Positions 1 to 7,901 of a stretch of 64,000 nucleotides of DNA are shown here, in pieces. Numbering within the stretch: position 1 is the stretch's first letter; every line of letters starts with the position of its first letter. The notes under the pieces are model-generated. The model saw only the letters and a list, made by a program, of their open reading frames with translations, searched no databases and had not been told where the DNA came from. The stretch is from Mesorhizobium sp. ES1-4 (GTDB lineage: Bacteria; Pseudomonadota; Alphaproteobacteria; Rhizobiales; Rhizobiaceae). Made by a program: the position numbers and the translations under genes. The stretch is from positions 62,001 through 126,000 of the forward strand of contig NZ_JAIUGV010000003.1 of NCBI RefSeq assembly GCF_020164745.1, read 5' to 3'.

Positions 1-53
1 TCATGGCGGAGCGATGCCAGCGGCTGATCAAGGACCTTCTGGCCGGCAAGTGA
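1..53 (+). CDS. 3' end of an unidentified gene (partial)
   Basis: One forward frame is open from the window edge to a TGA at 51-53 and would end in LIKDLLAGK. Only about 17 codons are visible, so no family can be named. A second frame stays open to 73, so even the reading frame is uncertain. It lies just upstream of, and on the same strand as, two flavin monooxygenase genes and may belong to the same operon. Confidence 0.35.
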   Translation, partial: MAERCQRLIKDLLAGK

Positions 54-143
54 TGGCCTCGTGGCTCATCTGATCCGGTTGCCTTGCGTGAAAGCCAGCC
101 TAGGTTGGTAGCCGGATGGCTGCCATACGTCGCGGACAGCCAG

Positions 144-1139
144 ATGGGCCGCAAAATGCATCTCGCCGTTTCGCTCGACATTGCTTCCGCCGCAGGGGAG
201 GCCGGCCCGACATTCGGTGAGATAGCCGCATCGGTACGGAACGCGGAGAGGGCGGGTATCAACATGGTCATCATCTGCGACACCTTGCCGGGCGGCAAGC
301 GGTCGACCAGCCTGTTCGAGGCAACCACCCTCGTCGCCGCGCTGGCGACCGTGACCGAAAGGATCGGCCTCCTTGCCAGTGCCTCGACCGTCGCCCATCA
401 GCCCTACAATCTGGCGCGCCGCTTTGCCTCGCTCGACATCATCAGTCATGGCCGCGCCGGCTGGAACGCGACCATGACGCAGGCGCCAGGCGAAGCTGGC
501 AATTTCAGCCGGCCGCAAGGGTTCTCCGACGACGATTTTCGCCGCCGCACCGCGGAATATATCGGCATTGTCCAAGGGCTGTGGAACGGCTGGGATGCCG
601 ACGCGCTCGTGTTCGACAAGCGCGGCGGCCGCTTCCATGAGCCTGAAAAGATGCGCCTGCTCGACCACAAGGGCGAATTCTTCTCCGTGCGCGGCCCGCT
701 GAACGTCGCGCGCTCGCCGCAGGACACCCCGGTGCTGGCGCTGTCGGGTCTGTCGGAGCCCGACTTCGACATCGCTGCCCGCACCGCCGACGTCATCTTG
801 CTGGACGACGAGCCGTTCGAGGCCGCCAAAACACGCCACGACGAGCTGAAGCGCCGCGCTGCGACCAGCGGGCGCGACCCAGATGCCGTCAAGGTGCTGA
901 TGAACGTCTCCTTCAGCGCCGATGACAAACCCGCCACCGTCGCCGGCAGGATGGCGGACCGGTTCCAGTCGAAAGCCTGCGACGGATTCAACATCCAGCT
1001 GCCGGCGCGATCGTCCGCACTTGACGGTTTCGTCGATGGTGTCCTGCCGGAGTTGCGGCGGGGTGGCCTGTTTCGAGAGGGCTACAGCGGTACAATCCTG
1101 CGCTCCCATCTCGGGCTCGCAGTCGCAGGTGACCAATGA
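144..1139 (+). CDS. LLM-class flavin-dependent monooxygenase (NtaA/SnaA/DszA type), short form
   Basis: This is a luciferase-like, FMNH2-dependent monooxygenase of the nitrilotriacetate/pristinamycin/dibenzothiophene sulfone family. It uses reduced flavin from a partner reductase; the substrate is unknown. Visible hallmarks are the N-terminal KMHLAVSLD strand, HGRAGWNATMT in the barrel, a CDGFNIQLP strand and the C-terminal PELRRGGLF...LRSHLGL tail. The ATG at 144 gives about 331 residues; a TTG at 84 stays in frame but adds a segment unlike the family. The protein is roughly 100 residues shorter than its neighbour, mainly between the barrel core and the C-terminal tail. Its stop overlaps the next start by four bases (ATGA), so the two genes are translationally coupled paralogs that may act on related substrates. 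Confidence 0.8.
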   Translation: MGRKMHLAVSLDIASAAGEAGPTFGEIAASVRNAERAGINMVIICDTLPGGKRSTSLFEATTLVAALATVTERIGLLASASTVAHQPYNLARRFASLDIISHGRAGWNATMTQAPGEAGNFSRPQGFSDDDFRRRTAEYIGIVQGLWNGWDADALVFDKRGGRFHEPEKMRLLDHKGEFFSVRGPLNVARSPQDTPVLALSGLSEPDFDIAARTADVILLDDEPFEAAKTRHDELKRRAATSGRDPDAVKVLMNVSFSADDKPATVAGRMADRFQSKACDGFNIQLPARSSALDGFVDGVLPELRRGGLFREGYSGTILRSHLGLAVAGDQ

Positions 1140-2407
1140 CCGCCTCCCACCAGATGAAGCTCGGCGCCTTCCTGTGGGCGACCGGCCACCACATCGCCGC
1201 CTGGCGCCACCCTCAAGCGCATGTGACTGCCGGCATCGATATCGACCATTACATCCAGTTGGCGCGCACGGCTGAAGCGGCCAAGTTCGACATGATCTTC
1301 TGCGAGGACGCCGCCGGTCTGCGCGAGGCCAATATCAACATCGCCAGCCAGACCTCACGCTCGATCGGATTCGAGCCGATCAGCCTGCTTTCGGCTCTCG
1401 CTGTCCAGACCAGCCGCATCGGCCTCGTCTCCACGGCGTCGACCAGCTACAACGAACCTTACGGCCTGGCGCGGACTTTCCTGTCGCTCGACCATCTGAG
1501 CGGTGGGCGGGCCGGCTGGAACCTGGTCACATCAGCCAGCCCGATCGAAGCCGCCAATTTCGGCGCGACAGGCCTCAAGCCCCATGCCGACCGCTATGAG
1601 CGGGCACGCGAATTCGCCGAAGTGGTCACCGGGCTTTGGCACGGGGGGCCGTCCGGCCATGACGGCCAGAGCTTTTCAGTGCGCGATCCGCTCGACCTGC
1701 CGCGTTCGCCGCAGGGCGCACCTGTGATGGTGCAGGCCGGCGCCTCGGATGTCGGCCGCGACCTTGCTGCCCGCACTGCCGACCTGGTGTTCACGGCGGC
1801 ACAGACCTTCGAGGAAGCGAAGGCCTTCTATGACGACCTCAAAGGGCGCATGGCGGCCTATGGGCGTGAGCCCGACGACATCAAGATCATGCCCGGTGTC
1901 GCGCCCGTCGTGGCGGAAACCGAAGCCGAGGCCCGCGCGAAATTCGAGGAACTGCAGGAATTGATCCCCGATGATGTCGGCGTGGCGCTGCTGTCCAGCT
2001 ATCTCAGCATCGCCGACCTCTGGCGCTATCCGATCGACGGACCGCTGCCGGAACTGCCGGAGAGCGAAGGCATGCAAAGTCGGCAAGCGCTGGTCGTCGA
2101 GCAATCGCGCCGCGACGGGCTTTCCATCCGCCAGCTTGCCCGCCACTTCGCCGGCGCACGCGGCCATTGGCGCATCGTCGGCACAGCGGCGCAAGTCGCC
2201 GACGCGTTGCAGGAACGGTTCGAAGGCGGTGCCGCCGACGGCTTCAACGTCATGCCGTCTTACTTTCCCGGCGAACTCGATGCCTTTTGCACGCTGGTCG
2301 TTCCGGAGCTGCAGCGGCGCGGCCTGTTCCGCAAGGACTATGAGGGCCGCACGCTGCGCGAACATCTCGGCTTGAAACGGCCGGCTTGGCTGCCGGCGCA
2401 AGCTTAA
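1136..2407 (+). CDS. LLM-class flavin-dependent monooxygenase (NtaA/SnaA/DszA type)
   Basis: A full-length member (423 residues) of the FMNH2-dependent monooxygenase family that includes NtaA, SnaA and DszA. GGRAGWNLVTS around residue 125, AADGFNVMPSYFPGE near residue 370, and the terminal PELQRRGLFRKDY...LREHLGL are the family signature. The gene overlaps the preceding shorter paralog by four bases. Its stop codon (2405-2407) overlaps the stop of convergent xdhC (2404-2406) by two bases, so no room is left for a terminator between them. The substrate cannot be told; family members open or oxidise organosulfur, aminopolycarboxylate and N-heterocyclic compounds. The position beside a purine degradation locus is suggestive only. 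Confidence 0.85.
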   Translation: MTASHQMKLGAFLWATGHHIAAWRHPQAHVTAGIDIDHYIQLARTAEAAKFDMIFCEDAAGLREANINIASQTSRSIGFEPISLLSALAVQTSRIGLVSTASTSYNEPYGLARTFLSLDHLSGGRAGWNLVTSASPIEAANFGATGLKPHADRYERAREFAEVVTGLWHGGPSGHDGQSFSVRDPLDLPRSPQGAPVMVQAGASDVGRDLAARTADLVFTAAQTFEEAKAFYDDLKGRMAAYGREPDDIKIMPGVAPVVAETEAEARAKFEELQELIPDDVGVALLSSYLSIADLWRYPIDGPLPELPESEGMQSRQALVVEQSRRDGLSIRQLARHFAGARGHWRIVGTAAQVADALQERFEGGAADGFNVMPSYFPGELDAFCTLVVPELQRRGLFRKDYEGRTLREHLGLKRPAWLPAQA

Positions 2408-3408
2408 TTCGCCATTACCCTGCCATGGGAATGGTCGGCCCTTAAGGCCGGCCCGTGCACGACCAGCGCCGTCATGATCTCGGCGGCCGCCAGTGCGGCG
2501 ATGACCGGCGGACGCTTGTCCTTGACGGCGTCGCCGCCAATCGGCGAGACGAGGCGGGCGAATTCGGCCTCCGCGCCGCCCGCCGACTTCAGGTACCAGG
2601 TCCTGAACGTGGCTTTCTTGGTCTTCGAGCCGATCATGCCGACATAGGCCGCGTCGTCGCGTTTCAACGCTTCGGCGACGATCAGGAAATCCAGCGCATG
2701 GTCATGGGTGAGGATGGCGAAGGCGGTGCCGGCCGGAGCGTTGCGCACCTCGGCCTCGGGCATCGGCGTAAGCCGTGTCTCGACAGTTTCCGGCATGCCT
2801 TCCAGCGCCTCGGCGCGTGTCTCGATGACGACGCCATGCACGGGAAGGAGCGCAATCGCCGACGCGAGCGCCTGGCCGACATGGCCGCCGCCGAAGATGT
2901 AGACATGCGGCAGATGCGCTTCCTCGGCTTCCGCGGCCGCAACCAGTTCGGCGGCGAGTGCGGCATCGACCAGCCTGATCAGCACCTCGACCCGCCCGCC
3001 GCAGCACTGGCCGATTTCGGGTCCGAGCGGAACGTCAAGCGTGGCGCGGACTTCGTCGGCTTCGATGCGGGTTCCCCTCCCCCTTGAGGGGAGGGTGGCG
3101 GCGAAGCCGCCGGGTGGGGTCGTTGCGGCAGTGCTCGACACCCTTGCGGTGCCTCCTGCGAGGACCCCCCCTGGCCGCTTCGCGGCCATCTCCCCCTCGA
3201 GGGGGGAGATGAGCATCTGCCTTGCCTTGTCGATCGCCATGTATTCGAGCTGGCCGCCGCCGATCGTGCCGAAGATCGCCGCCGGCGAAACAAGCATGAA
3301 GGCGCCCTTCTCACGCGGCGTCGAGCCTTTTGTCCCGGCCACTTCGACCAGAGCGAGCCGGCCGGCGCCGCCAAGAAAGGCTTTCAGGCTTTGCACGTTC
3401 GAGTTCAT
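2404..3408 (-). CDS. xdhC: Xanthine dehydrogenase accessory protein XdhC with an in-frame repeat insertion
   Basis: XdhC binds and helps sulfurate the molybdenum cofactor and loads it into xanthine dehydrogenase. The N-terminal XdhC/CoxI domain is seen in GTIGGGQLEYMAIDKAR (about residues 47-63) and in GQCCGGRVEVL (about 133-143). The C-terminal Rossmann domain shows YIFGGGHVGQALA and, later, YVGMIGSKTK. At 334 residues it is longer than typical rhizobial XdhC because about 47 residues (67-113) are encoded by a GC-rich palindromic repeat that keeps the frame open. It is the last gene of the leftward uraH-xdhA-xdhB-xdhC group, 63 bp after xdhB. The domains on both sides look intact, so the protein is probably functional with an extra loop, though that is inference. 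Confidence 0.9.
   Translation of the reverse strand: MNSNVQSLKAFLGGAGRLALVEVAGTKGSTPREKGAFMLVSPAAIFGTIGGGQLEYMAIDKARQMLISPLEGEMAAKRPGGVLAGGTARVSSTAATTPPGGFAATLPSRGRGTRIEADEVRATLDVPLGPEIGQCCGGRVEVLIRLVDAALAAELVAAAEAEEAHLPHVYIFGGGHVGQALASAIALLPVHGVVIETRAEALEGMPETVETRLTPMPEAEVRNAPAGTAFAILTHDHALDFLIVAEALKRDDAAYVGMIGSKTKKATFRTWYLKSAGGAEAEFARLVSPIGGDAVKDKRPPVIAALAAAEIMTALVVHGPALRADHSHGRVMAN
3070..3210. repeat. Composite palindromic repeat inserted in frame in xdhC
   Basis: Two complementary arms of about 46 bp, each with its own inner palindromes (CCCTCCCCC/GGGGAGGG and GGCGG/CCGCC on one side, GGCCGC/GCGGCC and CTCCCCC/GGGGGGAG on the other), flank a 40-bp centre. The unit is about 141 bp, a multiple of three. 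On the xdhC strand it is translated as ISPLEGEM...PPGGFAATLPSRGRG, a stop-free peptide. The arms resemble the dispersed GC-rich intergenic palindromes of Mesorhizobium and relatives; a related element lies at 21219-21342. Exact ends are approximate. Confidence 0.75.
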
Positions 3409-3471
3409 GATTCACGGTTCCCGAAGAGGAAATATAGGCTTTTTCGGTCCGAATTGCACGTTTTGCCCGAT

Positions 3472-5838
3472 TCAGGCGCCAGCCTTGATCTCTGCTTTCA
3501 ACCGCTCGATCGCCATCAGCACGCGTTCGGGTGTCGCCGGCGCGTCGAGACGCGGGCAGATCTTGTGGCCTGCGACGCTGGCCACCGCATCCGACAGGGC
3601 GTGCAGCACCGCCATGCCATGCGGCAATGGCGGCTCGCCGACCGCCTTGGAGCGATGGATGGTCGGCTCATAAGCCTGCGACCAGTCGGTCAGCGCCACG
3701 TTGAAGACCTTCGGCCGATCCGACGCCAGCGGAATCTTGTATGTCGATGGTGCATGCGTGCGCAGCCGGCCCTTGTCGTCCCACCACAGCTCCTCGGTGG
3801 TCAGCCAGCCCATGCCCTGGATGAAGCCGCCCTCGACCTGGCCGATGTCGATGGCCCGGTTCAGCGAACGGCCGCAATCGTGCAGGATATCGGCGCGCTC
3901 GACGACATACTCGCCCGTCAGCGTGTCGACCGACACTTCCGCACAGGCCGCGCCATAGGCATAGTAATAGAAGGCGTGGCCCTGGCCCTTGCCGCGGTCC
4001 CAGTGGATCTTCGGCGTCTTGTAGAAGCCGGCGGCCGAGAGCTGCACACGCGCGACATAAGCCTGCTTGACCAGGTCGTTGAAGCTGACCTCCTGGTTGC
4101 CGACGCGCACCCGGTTGGGCAGGAACACCACCTGGTCGACAGGGATCTGATATCTCTCGGCGGCGAAGTCGGTCAGCCGCTGACGGATCTGGCGCGCCGC
4201 ATTCTGCGCCGCCATGCCGTTGAGGTCGGCGCCCGAGGACGCCGCGGTCGGCGCGGTGTTGGGCACCTTGGCGGTGGTGGTGGCGGTGATCTTCACGCGG
4301 TCGAGGTCGATCTGGAATTCCTCCGCCACGACCTGCGCGACCTTGAGGTGCAGGCCCTGGCCCATCTCGGTGCCGCCATGGTTCATGTGCACCGAACCAT
4401 CTGCATAGACATGCACCAGCGCCCCGGCCTGGTTGGACTCGGTCTTGGTGAAGGAGATGCCGAACTTGACCGGCGTCAGCGCCAGGCCGCGCTTGATGAA
4501 GCGGCTGTTGGCGTTGAACGCGGAAATCTCGCGACGGCGGCGCGCATAGCCGGCGCTCTCTTCCAGTTCCGCCACGATGCGCTGGATGATGCAGTCCTCG
4601 ACCTTCTGGTGATAGGGCGTGACGTTGCGGCCGCCGATCGCCTCCATCGGATCGTAGAAATTCAGCTTGCGGATTTCGAGCGGATCCTTGCCGACCGCGA
4701 AGGCGACCTCGTCGATGACCCGCTCGGCGCCGACCATGCCTTGCGGGCCGCCGAAGCCGCGAAAGGCGGTGTTGGACACGGTGTTGGTGAAGAGCGGCGC
4801 CGACTTGGCCAGCACCGCGGGATAGAAATAGGCGTTGTCGCAATGGAACAACGCACGATCGCCGACCGGCCCGGAAAGGTCGGCGGAAAAGCCGCAGCGC
4901 AATGCGTAGGTGAAGTCGACGCCGAGGATGTTGCCCTCGTCGTCGAAGCCGACCTCGTAGTCTATGGCGAAATCGTGCCGCTTGCCGGTGGCGGTCATGT
5001 CCTCGTCGCGGTCGAGCCGGATCTTGACCGCCCGCTTCAGCTTCTTGGCGGCGATGGCGGCGATCGCGGCGCACTGGTTGGCCTGCGTTTCCTTGCCGCC
5101 GAAGCCGCCGCCCATGCGGCGCACTTCCACCGTCACCGCGTTGCTCGGCACGCCAAGCGTGTGGGCGACCAGATGCTGCGTCTCGCTCGGCCCCTGGGTC
5201 GAACAGTAGACGGTCACCTCGTCGTCCTCGCCGGGGATGGCGAGCGACACCTGGCCTTCGAGGTAGAAATGGTCCTGGCCGCCAAGCCACATACGGTTCT
5301 TGATGCGGCGGGGCGCTGCCTTGATTGCCGCGGCCGCATCGCCACGCTTCAGGACCAGCGGCGTGGTCACCTGCTTGTCCTTCGTCGGATCAAGGTCCCA
5401 GATGTCGATCACGGCGGGAAGCTCGTCATACCCGATCCGGGCCAGGCGCGCGGCGCGCCTGGCTGCCTCGCGCGTCTCGGCAATCACAGCGAAGATAGGC
5501 TGGCCGAAGAACTGCACCTTGCCTTCCGCCAGCACTGGATCGTCATGCATGTTGCTTGGCGAGACATCGTTCTCACCCGGCACGTCTGCATAAGTCAGCA
5601 CGTCGACGACGCCAGGGGCCGCGCGCACCGCCGAGAGGTCGACGCTTTTCAGAACGCCATGCGCCACCCTGGACAGGCCAAGGCCGACATGCAGCGTGCC
5701 TGCCGGTTCCGGCATGTCGTCGATGTAGACGGCGCCACCGCTGACATGCTTGTGGGCGGAATCGTGCCGCTGGTCGGTAGCGACACCGCCGACGATCTTC
5801 TCGGCCTTGAGGTTGGGAGCAGCGTGCTTGTTCATCAT
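3472..5838 (-). CDS. xdhB: Xanthine dehydrogenase, molybdopterin-binding large subunit
   Basis: Large (Moco) subunit of xanthine dehydrogenase, which oxidises hypoxanthine to xanthine and xanthine to urate. The 788 residues cover the aldehyde oxidase/xanthine dehydrogenase a/b-hammerhead domain (about 25-140) and the Moco-binding domain. MGGGFGGKETQ, TAFRGFGGPQGM, GGTEMGQGLHLKV and the C-terminal KAVGEPPLPHG are visible; the last carries the catalytic glutamate of the family. Its start overlaps the end of xdhA by four bases, the usual arrangement for separately encoded rhizobial subunits. The cytoplasmic heterodimer depends on XdhC, encoded next. Confidence 0.95.
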   Translation of the reverse strand: MMNKHAAPNLKAEKIVGGVATDQRHDSAHKHVSGGAVYIDDMPEPAGTLHVGLGLSRVAHGVLKSVDLSAVRAAPGVVDVLTYADVPGENDVSPSNMHDDPVLAEGKVQFFGQPIFAVIAETREAARRAARLARIGYDELPAVIDIWDLDPTKDKQVTTPLVLKRGDAAAAIKAAPRRIKNRMWLGGQDHFYLEGQVSLAIPGEDDEVTVYCSTQGPSETQHLVAHTLGVPSNAVTVEVRRMGGGFGGKETQANQCAAIAAIAAKKLKRAVKIRLDRDEDMTATGKRHDFAIDYEVGFDDEGNILGVDFTYALRCGFSADLSGPVGDRALFHCDNAYFYPAVLAKSAPLFTNTVSNTAFRGFGGPQGMVGAERVIDEVAFAVGKDPLEIRKLNFYDPMEAIGGRNVTPYHQKVEDCIIQRIVAELEESAGYARRRREISAFNANSRFIKRGLALTPVKFGISFTKTESNQAGALVHVYADGSVHMNHGGTEMGQGLHLKVAQVVAEEFQIDLDRVKITATTTAKVPNTAPTAASSGADLNGMAAQNAARQIRQRLTDFAAERYQIPVDQVVFLPNRVRVGNQEVSFNDLVKQAYVARVQLSAAGFYKTPKIHWDRGKGQGHAFYYYAYGAACAEVSVDTLTGEYVVERADILHDCGRSLNRAIDIGQVEGGFIQGMGWLTTEELWWDDKGRLRTHAPSTYKIPLASDRPKVFNVALTDWSQAYEPTIHRSKAVGEPPLPHGMAVLHALSDAVASVAGHKICPRLDAPATPERVLMAIERLKAEIKAGA

Positions 5839-7313
5839 GCCGCCTCGCTGCGAGATACCTGGAATGGCGCCTTGGTGCCGGTGGTTTCGACAAAGAAGCG
5901 CAAGAGAAGATTACGCGCCGCCAGGGCGCGATATTCTGCGCTTGCCCGCATATCGGTCAGCGGCGTGAAATCCCTGGCGTATTCGGCCATTGCAGCCTCG
6001 ACCGTCTGTTCGATCCACGGCTTGCCCAGCAGTGCCTGTTCGACGGCCGACGCCCGCTTGGGCGTTGCCGCCATGCCGCCATAGGCGATGCGCACATCCT
6101 CGACCGTGCCGTCCTTGGCCAGCGTCAGGAAAAAGGCGCCGAGGGCCGCCGTGATGTCCTCGTCGCGGCGCTTTGTGACTTTGTAGACGGCAAACTTTGT
6201 GCCCTTGGCCAGCACCGGAACGTGGACGGCCTCTACGAACTCACCGGGCTGCCGGTCCTGCTTGCCATAGGCGATGAAGAAAGTCTCCAGCGGGATCGTG
6301 CGGCGCTTGTCGCCCTTGCGCAGCGTCAGCCGTGCGCCGAGCGCGATTAGGGGCGGCGGCGTGTCGCCGATCGGCGAGCCGTTGGCGACGTTGCCGCCGA
6401 TCGTGCCCATGTTGCGGACCTGTTCGCCGCCGATGCGGTCGAACAACGGCCCCAGCGCCGGGATGCGCTTCGACAGTGTCGAAAAGGCTTCGGTGTAGGT
6501 GACGCCGGCGCCGATCGATATGACGCCATTTTCTTCCGTGATGGTGCAAAGCCCCGGCAGATTGCCGATGAAGATCGCCGGCGAGATGTCGCGCATTTGC
6601 TTGGTCACCCACAGGCCGACGTCGGTCGACCCGGCGACGACTGTCGCGGTGGGCTCCTTCTCGAAGACAAAAGCGAAATCGTCGGCATCGGCCGGCACGA
6701 CTAGCCGTGTCCTGCCGGAGCCGATCTCGATCCTGGCGCCGTCGCGCAACGCCTGCAGCCGGGTCGCGATGTCCCGGCGCTCCGCCGCCAGCGGGTCCTT
6801 CGCCACCTTGCCATAGCTCGATATGGCATGCGCGGCGCGCATGATCGCCTCATAGCCGGTGCAGCGGCAGAGATTGCCTTGCAAGGCTTTCTCGATGGCC
6901 GCGTTCGACGGATCCGGTGACTTCATCCAGAGGCCGTAGAGCGACATGATGAAACCCGGCGTGCAGAATCCGCATTGCGAGCCATGGAAGTCGACCATCG
7001 CCTGCTGGACAGGATGCAACTGGCCAGCTTCGCGCAGATGCTCGACCGTTACGACATGGGTGCCGTCGAGCGAACCGAGGAAGCGGATGCAGGCATTGAC
7101 GCCTTCATAGACCAGCCCGCCGGCTGAAAGCTTGCCGACCAGCACGGTGCAGGCGCCGCAATCGCCCTCGGCGCATCCTTCCTTGGTGCCGCGCAGCGAA
7201 CGGTCGAGCCGCAGCCAGTCGAGCAAGGTCGCGTCGGGCGCGACGGGTGACAGCGCGACATCCCTGCCATTCAGAATGAAACGGATTTCGTTGCGGATGT
7301 TGACCTTGGCCAT
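5835..7313 (-). CDS. xdhA: Xanthine dehydrogenase, small subunit (2Fe-2S and FAD domains)
   Basis: Electron-transfer subunit of xanthine dehydrogenase. Two [2Fe-2S] clusters are bound by GCAEGDCGACTVLVG (about residues 45-60) and by CGFCTPGF plus NLCRCTGYEAI (about 112-155). The FAD domain follows, with VAGSTDVGLWV near residue 225 and GTIGGNVANGSPIGDTPP near residue 310, then a C-terminal CO-dehydrogenase flavoprotein domain. Electrons from the Moco subunit pass through the clusters to FAD and then NAD. The length of 492 residues fits bacterial XdhA. It starts three bases after uraH ends and overlaps xdhB by four bases, so the four leftward genes are probably one transcript. Confidence 0.95.
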   Translation of the reverse strand: MAKVNIRNEIRFILNGRDVALSPVAPDATLLDWLRLDRSLRGTKEGCAEGDCGACTVLVGKLSAGGLVYEGVNACIRFLGSLDGTHVVTVEHLREAGQLHPVQQAMVDFHGSQCGFCTPGFIMSLYGLWMKSPDPSNAAIEKALQGNLCRCTGYEAIMRAAHAISSYGKVAKDPLAAERRDIATRLQALRDGARIEIGSGRTRLVVPADADDFAFVFEKEPTATVVAGSTDVGLWVTKQMRDISPAIFIGNLPGLCTITEENGVISIGAGVTYTEAFSTLSKRIPALGPLFDRIGGEQVRNMGTIGGNVANGSPIGDTPPPLIALGARLTLRKGDKRRTIPLETFFIAYGKQDRQPGEFVEAVHVPVLAKGTKFAVYKVTKRRDEDITAALGAFFLTLAKDGTVEDVRIAYGGMAATPKRASAVEQALLGKPWIEQTVEAAMAEYARDFTPLTDMRASAEYRALAARNLLLRFFVETTGTKAPFQVSRSEAA

Positions 7314-7316
7314 GCC

Positions 7317-7691
7317 TCAGCTCCCCCTGTAGGTGGAATAGCCGTAGGGCGAGATCAACAATGGTACATGATAATGCACCGGCTCCGCCATGCCGAAGCG
7401 GATCGGCACGATGTCGAGGAAAGCAGGCTCCGGCAGCTTCGTGCCCTGGCGGCGCAGATAGTCGCCGGCCGCGAACACCAGTTCGTATTCGCCGGCGCGG
7501 AAGTCCGCGCCTGCCAGCAGCGGCGCGTCACAGCGGCCGTCCGCGTTGGTGACGACCGTCTTCAGAGGCGTGCGGGCAGCACCGTCGAGACGGTAGAGCG
7601 CGATCGACAATCCCGCCGCCGGCCTGCCGGTCGCGGTATCCAGGACATGGGTCGTCAAACGACCGCCATCGGCTTTCGACGTCTCTGCCAT
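7317..7691 (-). CDS. uraH: 5-hydroxyisourate hydrolase (transthyretin-like)
   Basis: Hydrolyses 5-hydroxyisourate, the product of urate oxidation, to OHCU. The 124-residue protein has the family's N-terminal [17 protein letters not shown] and the diagnostic C-terminal tetrapeptide YRGS, preceded by [14 protein letters not shown]. No signal peptide is seen, so it is cytoplasmic. It heads the leftward purine arm and is divergent from the allantoinase fusion gene, with about 210 bp between the two starts for both promoters. The next step, OHCU decarboxylation, is encoded as the C-terminal domain of that divergent gene. Confidence 0.95.
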   Translation of the reverse strand: MAETSKADGGRLTTHVLDTATGRPAAGLSIALYRLDGAARTPLKTVVTNADGRCDAPLLAGADFRAGEYELVFAAGDYLRRQGTKLPEPAFLDIVPIRFGMAEPVHYHVPLLISPYGYSTYRGS

Positions 7692-7901
7692 TGGCCGCCT
7701 CCCACTTCCAGTTCGAGCGGATTGGCCGATGCCGCCAACGTTCGAACATTATCGATGAATTGTGCGCCAATTAAAGGCCATGCATAAGGTCCGGTCGAGC
7801 GGAGTGCGACAAAAACACTTTCAAAAATTTTCGGGGGAATGCGAGAAGCACCCTTTCGATATCCTGATCATGGTTCCGGTGATGCCGGGCGCGGAGGGAC
7901 G

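Noticed and set aside
2404-3408. xdhC as a pseudogene because of its insertion
   Set aside because: The repeat keeps the frame open, both flanking domains retain their motifs, and no stop or frameshift is present.
3391-6084. Long open frame of nearly 900 codons on the plus strand
   Set aside because: It lies antisense to xdhB. High GC at third codon positions leaves the opposite frame open, its composition is rich in Arg, His and Asp, and it matches no family. xdhB motifs are intact on the other strand.
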